Assembly (NCBI GenBank): GCA_900175165.2
Contig: FWWN02000072.1
Span: 1 to 14,969 of the forward strand
Source of the DNA: Rhizomucor pusillus
Lineage: Eukaryota > Mucoromycota > Mucoromycetes > Mucorales > Lichtheimiaceae
Direction of reading: 5' to 3'
Length of the DNA stretch: 14,969 bases
Numbering within the stretch: the first letter of the stretch is position 1; every line of letters starts with the position of its first letter. Made by a program: the position numbers and the translations under genes. Below the pieces are notes generated by a model. The model did no database searches. It was not told the DNA's origin and saw only the letters and a list, made by a program, of their open reading frames with translations. This document shows positions 1 to 7,852 of this stretch, piece after piece.

Positions 1-49
1 ATTGTGAACTGGTCATGACTTTCGCTGGGGTGACCCGGTCCTTTTACAG

Positions 50-229
50 TATTTCCAAAGTTACATATCGTATGCGGGGAGAAAAGATGGTGTGGACTTC
101 CAGTTTTCATTTTCGCATTTTCTTATGAGTTATCAATTTCTGCACGAAGATGGAAGCGGGAAAATAATTGATGATAACGTAGAAGAGGTAAATTGGAGGC
201 CATTTTATTTTCATTTATTGAATACATAA
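50..229 (+). CDS. possible 3'-terminal exon of an unrecognised gene, partial
   Basis: A reading frame is open from base 8 to a TAA at 227-229. The stretch CTTTTACAG at 41-49 looks like a splice acceptor, which would leave a 59-codon last exon starting YFQSYISYAGRKDG. The peptide is mixed hydrophobic and charged and looks like a folded protein, but I recognise no family or motif. An AATAAA overlaps the stop at 228-233. A GTAAAT at about 188 could also be a donor, in which case the exon ends there and the frame beyond is intronic. The gene, if real, converges on the minus-strand gene at 319. It could equally be chance open frame in AT-rich DNA. Confidence 0.25.
   Translation, partial: YFQSYISYAGRKDGVDFQFSFSHFLMSYQFLHEDGSGKIIDDNVEEVNWRPFYFHLLNT
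204..219 (-). terminator. two candidate AATAAA poly(A) signals for the minus-strand gene at 319-858
   Basis: TTTATT occurs at 204-209 and 214-219 on the plus strand, so AATAAA occurs twice on the minus strand about 100 bases after the TAG at 321-319. The spacing suits fungal cleavage and polyadenylation. The DNA is AT-rich, so chance occurrence is possible. Confidence 0.35.
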
Positions 230-318
230 TAAAAAAGTGGAAAGCTTTAGGCATAAGAAGAGAGTTATTACATAATGTGTGCTGTATAATAAAATGATAA
301 AATAAAAGAAAAGCCACG

Positions 319-858
319 CTAACTACTTCCTATAGTTGATGGAGCAGATGTTGGATGTTGAAAGGAGGGAAGGTGAACCGTTGATTCTACACTATGTAGT
401 TCGTGAAGAAGGAAAATGTTGATGATATCGTCCAAGCACAAGACCATCAATGGTAGTTCATCTTGTGTCGAGGGTAACTTGAAGCTTCCAATTTCAGTTA
501 CCGTGTACAACTTGTCGTACCCAAGGTGCATATCATACAATTAAATTTTCGTGCCTACACAGGCACAAATAATGAATAAATCATGACAGTATTATGAGGC
601 ATATGAAAACTTGAACATACCAATAGCTTGAAAACAAATGGCCACGTTCAAGCTTTTGTTGTCGATGGCATCCTTTGTAAACAGAGAGAGTCGATAAAAT
701 TCCAACATAAAGTCTTTTCTATTTTTGAGGCTCTTTATCGTTTTAACTTTTCCAAACTCCGTCTCGTACCAGTATTGATAGGACAGACACTGATCCATTT
801 CGTAATCAGGCCTGTTTCTGTCGACTACTTGTAGATTGGAACTATACAGAAGGAGCAA
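319..858 (-). pseudogene. decayed copy of a suspected lineage-expanded Mucoromycota protein family
   Basis: Two minus-strand coding blocks are seen: 858 (or 841 if the CTGTATAG acceptor is used) to 621, and 554 to 319. They flank a clear 66-base intron at 555-620 (donor GTATGT, acceptor TGTGTAG). Block one contains NRPDYEMDQ, EFGKVKT and LSLFTKDAIDNKSL. Block two contains LYDMHLGYDKLYTVTEIGSF. From memory this order resembles multicopy hypothetical proteins of Mucorales and relatives, whose RPD...EVK pattern suggests a PD-(D/E)XK nuclease-like fold. Joining the exons in phase gives a TAA at 543-541, four codons into block two. The residue where I expect Glu in E-x-K is Lys (AAA). Upstream exons were not found. 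I therefore call it a broken copy. An unseen splice choice could still rescue it. The family assignment is inference; the stop follows directly from the join. Confidence 0.5.
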
Positions 859-1511
859 ACACGTTAGTGATACAACATATTCATATACAGTAGATGATAA
901 TCATGTATCTTTTTTCCCTTTCTCAATGACTATTCGAACGTTGATTTCCAAAAAGGCTTCGGACAAATGACAATGGCACGAATTGCTCTGGCTTCATGAA
1001 GTGCTCCTGAACTGCTTCGAGACATGGCCAGATACACCGATGATTTTAACTGCTTTCCGATCGCTCGATGCCGTTGCCATTCTTCGGGAAGATATGCTTC
1101 GTACTAGGCGACAAAAAGATTCAGATTATGTGTGTGAATGCTTCCGAATGGAAACATTTACAATTGATACAATATCCCTTGAGGAGCATCGAAGCGGCGA
1201 TCTTGACGATCAGGGCGTTGTGGAATGGTGAAGACAAGGAGAATGAAACGGACTCACGCATCATCTCCGATCCGGTAAAGTTGCATAAACCGTGGATAGA
1301 TAGAAGAGGGATTGAAAGTCAACGGGAGCGGTGTTCTATAAAAGTTAAAGGGAGTGAAATTAAAGAGGTTTAACAGTGTATGCGTAACATATTTCTTTGT
1401 GCAGAATACAATGAACCAAGAGCAGCATTGTATTCATTGACGACTGTCTTTACCCATTGAAAAAAATGGCCATAAGATAAATTATACAAAATGCGTCGTA
1501 CCTTTGGCAAT
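859..1511. other. about 650 bases without a supportable gene
   Basis: Short open frames exist on both strands (the longest are plus-strand frames at 983-1231 and 1068-1373), but they overlap in different frames and none shows a recognisable motif. CACTAAC at 863-869 on the minus strand, followed by CTGTATAG, looks like an intron 3' end leading into the broken gene at 319-858. Its 5' exons may therefore have decayed in here. The right-hand end would hold the FOX2 3' flank. Confidence 0.4.
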
Positions 1512-1517
1512 TTTATT
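1512..1517 (-). terminator. AATAAA poly(A) signal of FOX2
   Basis: TTTATT on the plus strand reads AATAAA on the minus strand, about 87-92 bases after the FOX2 stop codon. It is the first such hexamer downstream of that gene that I noticed. Confidence 0.5.
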
Positions 1518-1603
1518 TTTACTACAAGCAGTGAACAAATAGGAACAAGTAAAAGTAAAGAGGCAAAGAATGGGTGTGCGGGTACATGAGGGTAAGAAGA
1601 AAT

Positions 1604-4600
1604 TTACAGTTTGCTGTCACGGTTAGCAGCAGCGTTGAGCTCAACTGCAGCAGCAGCGATGGCGATCTCGTTGCGTTCGACAACGCGGGTCTGGAAGATA
1701 ACTTTGTTGCCTTCCTTCCACATGGAGGTCTCGAGGGTTTCTCCAGGGAAGACATGCTTGGCGAAACGTGCCTTGATGTTCTTAAAGTTTGCAGGGTCGT
1801 TGTTAGCAAAGGTCTTCAAGACATGCTTGGCAGAGATACCAAAGGAGCAGAGACCGTGCAAAATAGGTACATCGAAACCACCCTGTGGACAAATTGGTTA
1901 GCATTTATGTAAACAGGATATTACCAAAGCGATATAACTTACCACAGCAGACATCTGAGGATCAATGTGCAAGGGGTTGTAGTCACCGCTCAAACGGTAC
2001 AAGGCAGCCTGGTCTTCGTTGGTCTTTTCAGTGACAACGGCGTCAGGCTTGCGGTTTGGAGGAGTGTTGGCGGCAGTGGCAGCACCGCGGTCAGCACCCT
2101 TCTTGGGGCCACCAAATCCACCGGATCCACGGATGAAGAGAGTGAACTGGTTCTCGAACAAAACTTCGCCGGATTCATCCTTGGTGGTGACAGACAAGAC
2201 AACAGAGGCACCCTTGCCCTTATCGAGGATTTCAATGACGCGGGCATCAGAGACAAGCTTGCCGCTGGTGGGGATAGGCTTCTTGAGTTCAAGGAATTGC
2301 TCACCGTGCAACAACATCATCTGCCAGAAAATTGAAGGGTTGAGTATATATGTTTTCCAGTGCTCGGATACACACTTACGGGGTTGAAGTTTGGAAGAAT
2401 GTCACCGAATGGAAGAGAGGACATAATGGAGAAAGAGGGGATGACACCAAAGGTAGGCAAAGTGGAGAACTCGGTGTCGTTTTCATAGACATACTTCAAA
2501 TCAGTGCGCTTGCAGCCGACACCAAGGGCATAGAGGATAACTTCACGTTCGCCATATTCAAAGGTGGTGGTATCAAACTTGATCTTCTTGGCAGCCTCAA
2601 TGTCAACAGTGCCTTCAGGCTTCTTTTCCTCCTCTTCAGCGACGTTGGAGAAGTTCTCCATAACAGCTTGGAAGGATTCTTGAGTGGTTTCGGGGTTGGT
2701 AGCACGGCCATCCTCAAAGTCGGTGATACGAGGCCAAGCTTCAGCAATTTGCTCTGGCGAAAGAGGACGGTTGGTGGGGAAGCCAACGCCACCGGTGCGT
2801 TGCCAGCGGACCTTGGCAATCCAACCGCTGCCAACTTCAAAGATGCTGCCGGTTTCCTCGTTGCTGCTGTGAGCGAGGTAGCCGACGAGAGGAGCGACGT
2901 ATTCGGGCTTGAAGGCCTCGACCATCTCGGGAGGCATAATGGTAGCAGTCATACGGGTACCAGCGTTGGGAGCAATGACGTTGCAGATAATGTTCTTGCG
3001 CTGGCCTTCAAGGGCAAGCGTCTTGGTGAGACCAACAATACCGAGTTTGGCAGCGCTGTAGTTGGTCTGACCAAAGTTGCCATACAGACCGACGGCCGAA
3101 GCAGTGTTAATGATACGACCGTACTTTTGCTTGGTAAGGTGGGGCCAGGCAGCCTTGATAACTAGATTGTTCCAAGATATATTCTTTCAGCACATTGTAT
3201 GATTCTGCAATAATGGGTTTTCGCTTACCCTTGTAGGTACCACGCAAGTGGACGCGGTGGACAAGATCCCAATCTTGGTCAGTCATGCGGATGAAGGACT
3301 TGTCACGGAGGATACCAGCGTTGTTGACAATGATATCAATGCGGCCGAATGCCTTGAGGGCAGTCTCGACAACCTTCTCACCATCCTCAACAGAGTCGTA
3401 GTTGGCGACAGCCTTACCGCCAGCCTTGCGGATTTCATCAACAACAACGTCAGCAGCACGCTTGTCAGCGCCTTGGCCAGTGTGGGAACCACCGAGATCG
3501 TTGACGACTGATAAAATATTCACGTGAGTTTATGTGTATGCATGTTTCCTTGTAGAAGCCAATTACATACCAACAGAAGCACCGAGCTTGCCAAACATCA
3601 AAGCGTAAGCACGGCCCAATCCACCGCCGGCACCGGTAACGATAGCGACCTGTAAAACCGAAATCAGTCAACAGGGTGATATGCGACGAGTGAAACATAG
3701 GATTTAAAAAATACATTACCTGACCATCGAAGCGAAGAGGTTCAGCCTTGGGGTTAGGTCCAGAGGCCTTCGCACGCTCGAGCAAGCCGACGAAATCGGT
3801 ATCAGTGATGGAAGAGGGGTATTCGACGTTCTTTTCAAAGTCGGTGATCTCATCCCACTTGGCACCGACTGCAGCGGGATCAAAGGTCTCGTCAGCCTTG
3901 AAGACGCTGCCAGCGGATCGTTCCCAGCGCAGTTTGGAGACGTAGCCACCACCGGCTTCGAAGATACCGCCGTTCTCTTCGGTGTTTTCGTGGCAGAGAT
4001 AGCCGACAACAGGGCAGATGAATTCAGGCTTGAGGGATGCTAGGACTTCGGGAGGCATGATGGTTTCGGTCCTACATCCAAAGTTAACAACAACGAGGTA
4101 TACATGTGAGTAACTTTTTCAATGCTTACATTCGAGAAGCAGCCATGGGGGCAATAGTGTTGCAGTGGATGTTGTACTTTGCACCTTCACGTGCCAAAGA
4201 GTTGCTGAAGCTGGCAAGGGCCAACTTGGCAGCACTATAGTTAGCCTGACCAAAATTGCCATACAGACCAGCTGCAGAGGCAGTCATGATGATACGGCCA
4301 TACTTTTGCTCTTTCATGATAGGAAAAGCTGCCTTTGTGACGGCGTAGGAGCCCTTGACGTGCACAGCCTGGATAAGATCCCAGTCAGCGTCCGTCATGC
4401 GGGCAAAGGTCTTGTCACGGAGAATTCCGGCATTGTTGATAACAATGTCGACGCGGCCAAAGGCCTTCATGGCGGTATCGACAATCTTGTGACCATCGGT
4501 GACGGAATCGTAGTTTGCAACAGCCTTGCCACCGGCCTTGCGAATCTCTTCTACAACGACATCGGCAGCCTTGGAGCTGGCACCGTCGCCAGTGTGCGAA

Positions 4601-4793
4601 GCACCAAGGTCGTTCACAACAACGCTGGCACCACGGTTAGCAAAGAAGAGGGCATAGGCTCTACCGAGACCTGTGGGTCGTGTCAGAGAGACAGAGAAGG
4701 CTGTTGGTGTGTGTTCGCTTGGTATGTAAACTCACCTCCTCCAGCACCGGTGACGATTACAACACGGCCGTCGTATCTGATATCGTTTGGCAT
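1604..4793 (-). CDS. FOX2: peroxisomal multifunctional beta-oxidation enzyme type 2 (FOX2/MFE-2)
   Basis: The enzyme performs the second and third steps of peroxisomal fatty-acid beta-oxidation: 2-enoyl-CoA hydratase 2 and (3R)-hydroxyacyl-CoA dehydrogenase. Exons are 4793-4736, 4670-4130, 4071-3720, 3649-3571, 3507-3229, 3161-2380, 2320-1943 and 1882-1604. Every junction is in phase, giving 915 residues (yeast Fox2 is about 900). Two short-chain dehydrogenase domains lie in tandem. Domain A has TGAGGGLG at residues 15-22, NNAG at 98-101 and YSAAK at 164-168. Domain B has TGAGGGLG from about 322 and YSAAK at 471-475. Both keep the catalytic Tyr and Lys. The C-terminal hot-dog hydratase 2 domain carries [11 protein letters not shown] at about 805-815, with Asp810 and His815 where the family has its catalytic pair. 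The protein ends in SKL, a PTS1 peroxisomal import signal. The start ATG precedes a typical SDR N-terminus, and I saw no frameshift. Confidence 0.96.
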
Positions 4794-5343
4794 ATTTTTT
4801 GTGTGAACTGGGAAGAAAAACAATGTGGGGTAGAAAACGGCAAGCAGATATAGAATTCGGGTTGTCCTCCTTCACATGCAAGTCGTGTCACTTGGCGGAG
4901 AACCACATGTCGTGGATTTTCGATATGTCAGCTTGAAGTCCCTGCAAGGGCGCCGGCGCATCAAAACAGCATACATTGCTTCATTCTATATCTCCTGAGA
5001 GAGCTGTAACTTTTACAAACAATCAAGCACAATCTTTGCGCCTTTTTGCCGTCTCAAAGACTGTTACGAGTGTGCATGCAGTAGTCAGCTTCTGTCCCAT
5101 CCTCCAAAACAGGAAAATTCAAGTTTGGTCATTCGTCCCCCGCAGCAAAAGCTCTTCTTTTAGGTTCCACGATCTCCACATGCAAAAAAAGACTATTTGT
5201 TGGATACTTTCGGAGCAATGCATGTAGCGTCAAATCTAAAAAAATATACAGCATATGAATCGGTAGTCTTTACCGCTTCAAAAATCTTCAACATTAAATA
5301 CAGATACGGTGCATATTGCTTCTTGCTTTTTTGCTCCTTATGC
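4794..5343. promoter_or_regulatory. FOX2 upstream region and downstream flank of the UBX gene
   Basis: About 550 bases lie between the FOX2 start and the UBX poly(A) signal. The half next to FOX2 is of moderate GC content, with a weak TATA-like CTATAT on the minus strand near 4845-4855 and a GC-rich patch near 4948-4960. The half next to the UBX gene is AT-rich. The plus-strand frame at 4976-5227 has no recognisable content and I regard it as chance. No binding site for a fatty-acid-responsive factor could be named with confidence. Confidence 0.45.
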
Positions 5344-5349
5344 TTTATT
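5344..5349 (-). terminator. AATAAA poly(A) signal of the UBX-domain gene
   Basis: TTTATT on the plus strand reads AATAAA on the minus strand, 27-32 bases after the UBX gene stop codon at 5378-5376. This is a normal distance for a fungal polyadenylation signal. Confidence 0.55.
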
Positions 5350-5375
5350 GGTTCATGATCATGGCTATTCCTGAT

Positions 5376-7479
5376 TTAAAGAGTTTCCATTGTAAAGTTG
5401 GCGATCATCGTATCATCATCAAATTCACTGCGTCGCAGCGTGTTCACGTTGCTCCTATATAGAAGGGACTTAGCAATCCGGCCATAGCAATGCAATGGCC
5501 CGTACTTACCGCCCAGATGAGCTTGATCCTCCTCCCAGTGTGTATCCATTCGTGCGAGAGTCCGAAGAAGAAGAGGACGCAGGGAAAGCGCCAGGTGAAG
5601 GTGAAGCTGCCGACGACGATGCCGGTTCTGCTGGGAACATGGCATACAGTAAACCGGAAGCTGTCGAACCTACAGCCGACAAGGCACCGTAGGCAAGGCC
5701 ACCAGCCGAATAAACATAATCCATCCATCCGCCTGACGATGATCGACTACCAGCATACGCATCGCTAACGTTCTTGATGCTTTTCATGATAAGCGTTGCG
5801 CTCGGACACAGTTCCAACTCACGCAGCGTACGTTGCTCGTCCATGATACTAAATTGTCGTGTAGGGAACTGTGCGAGAAGTTTGTATGGCTGATCGCCAT
5901 CAGTCCTGTTCTGTCGTTGGGTGTGGTTAGGAAGTGTATATGGATATGTCTTGGGAGATATCTCTACCTGATCTACCCATTCTTTTACATTGCCGAGTGT
6001 AGCCGTTGCTTGTTTATTATGATCCGTGTAAGCCATTCCTGTATATACGAACCAAGTCCATCTTTTGCTTACCATCAAACTGGTTACGCATTGTCGATCC
6101 ATCCAGCTGTCGTATACTCAAGTTGCTGAAATCATGCGAACTTGCAGAACTGTTATCCGAATTCCCGTCAATGTTTCGAATCTCGCTTTTGACATATTGT
6201 GTATTTTTACCTTGATCGTTTTCCTCCTCGCTCTGAAGACAATACAGAATTGTTTCTCTCTCGTCGTTTCTGTTCTGCTTGTCTGGCCGCTAACTGTTCA
6301 GCTCGATCCCTCGCAATTTGTTCTCTTATCCTCTTGCGATGCTCCTCTTCTTCTTTCTTTTCCTTTTTCAGCTTTTCAAAATACAGTTTGTTCTGTCGGT
6401 TTTCCAGTTCCTCCCTCGTCTTTTGCATCTCTTTGCCTTCTTGTCTCCGTTTCAGCTCTCTTTCCTTGACTTGCTGTATGTGTTTGGTTACAAACTGGGA
6501 TGGTTTTGCGAATGCAAGTTTATATGCATCATTACTTGCCTGCTTCTCTTGCTCTTCCCTTTTCTGTCGCGCTTGCTCCATTTGCTTCTTCAATCTTGGA
6601 ATAAACCAGTTTAGTCCCACGTCGCATGATGATGGACGCGATCTGTAAGAACGTTGCTTACTTTTCTTTCTTTGCCGCCTCATCATCTTGCAATACCGCC
6701 GATGTGCTCGCAGTTGTCGTTGGAGGCTCTGACGTTAAGCCTGCCGATGCTGATGCCAACGTTGTGGATGATGAAGGTTGAGAGATAGGTTGGGAAGACG
6801 AGGAGGAGGTAGGAGGAGGAGGAGTAGGATTGGTAACGTTGTGTTCTTCGCCGGTGCTGCTGTTGAGAGCCTCGATCTTTTCAACGATTGTCTCGGGCGT
6901 TGCATCGTGCACGACAAAATCCTTGATTGTGCCTTGTCTGAACAGTTCGAGTTAAGTGATGACGATGCCATAGTTTCATCTGATAGATGTGTAACATACT
7001 TCATAATATACAGTATAGGAACATGGTAAGTAGGGTCTACATACATGTCAGTTTGATCAATAAACAGCTACAATCAGTAGATAGATCGTGATAGAGTAAC
7101 ATACACACTTGCTGGAACATTTTTGCATTATCACTCGATGTATGCATGCGTAGAGCGACCGTCGTGGATTTCAAGGCACTCCGTACCTAAACATAACGCC
7201 AGGTTAACGGAAACGAGATACGTGGATATTCTTACACATTATATTCAACCTTTTCATTTTCCAGAGTTTTGCTTAAGGTTTGGCATTTGTCCGAGTCGTC
7301 TATTTCCAGGCACAACACTGGGTGAGTATAACCAGGAACAAAGAAGAGCATTTCCTTTTTTTCTTAATCGCCACCATACCGTAAATGTATGCGATGAACA
7401 GACAGTTGCGTGCATTCACCAATGAAATGGCTTCTGCCACTGGGCCATCAAACCAGACGCTCGTGTCAGGGCTACTCAT
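5376..7479 (-). CDS. UBX-domain protein, UBXN4/erasin-like p97 (Cdc48) adaptor
   Basis: This is a predicted Cdc48/p97 adaptor, probably at the ER. Exons are 7479-7380, 7299-7250 (or 7317-7250), 7186-7105, 7036-7000, 6937-6662, 6594-6211, 6125-6073, 6008-5968, 5910-5510 and 5454-5376. All are in phase, giving 500 residues (506 with the alternative acceptor). Residues 1 to about 110 form a thioredoxin-like domain without a CxxC pair (VWFDGPVAEAI at the start, MFQQVYPTYHVPILYI with the usual Val-Pro turn). A Ser/Thr/Pro-rich linker and a long charged coiled-coil-like segment (about 182-309) follow. The UBX domain spans about 311-384 (LSIRQLDGST, QPYKLLAQFPTRQF, LRELELCPSATLIMK). After it, residues 403-433 are small and hydrophobic and could dip into a membrane, as in erasin. 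The usual FPR loop reads FPT here. The second intron's donor, GTTGAA, is weak, but the joined protein (ENEK/VRSALKS) fits the family. Confidence 0.88.
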
Positions 7480-7720
7480 CTTTGTCCTTTTGTGCTCTGC
7501 TCTGCTGCTGTGCGTCTAAGCGAGGGAAAAGGACGAAGGCAAGGTTTCATATGCTAAAGTCCCGCCGCTGCTACTGGATCTGATTACCCCGCACGCACGC
7601 GCACCCGTTCGTTCAATGCAGATAGACAGTGACAGCAAGCCATGTTATGCGGCTTGGAGTTTTTTATAATGTAAAAAATGTGCTCAAAACTTAGGAATAA
7701 GAAAAAAATGGGATACAACA
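7480..7720 (-). promoter_or_regulatory. upstream region of the UBX gene overlapping the HRD3 3' flank
   Basis: The 241 bases between the HRD3 stop and the UBX start must hold both the HRD3 3' untranslated region and the UBX promoter. I saw no AATAAA for HRD3 on the minus strand. A TATAAAAAA on the minus strand near 7658-7667 could serve as a TATA element about 180 bases upstream of the UBX ATG, or as a weak poly(A) element for HRD3. A GC-rich CGCACGCACGCGCAC run lies at about 7592-7606. Confidence 0.35.
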
Positions 7721-7814
7721 TTATTGAACGTTGGGAGGTGGTGGAGTGGGAGGATGTTGATGAGCAGTGGGATTATCACTATGGTGATGGTGGGTGGTGT
7801 CATCTACGACATCG

Positions 7815-7852
<38 letters not shown>

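Noticed and set aside
2350..3165. Long plus-strand open frame (271 codons) antisense to FOX2
   Set aside because: It lies opposite a strongly coding exon with biased codon use and has no recognisable motif, so it is a shadow of the FOX2 frame.
3571..3649. Apparent frameshift in FOX2 exon 4
   Set aside because: A first reading miscounted the A run at the line junction near 3600; recounting gives an intact frame (TLM/FGKL region as A-L-M-F-G-K-L).
4165..4806. Plus-strand open frame of 213 codons antisense to the FOX2 N-terminus
   Set aside because: It mirrors the first dehydrogenase domain on the opposite strand and runs across a clear FOX2 intron; no independent signal.
6065..6648. Hydrophobic, Cys/Phe/Leu-rich plus-strand frames suggesting a membrane protein
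   Set aside because: They are the complement of the charged Lys/Glu/Arg coiled-coil exon of the UBX gene, which reads as Phe/Leu/Ser/Cys on the other strand.
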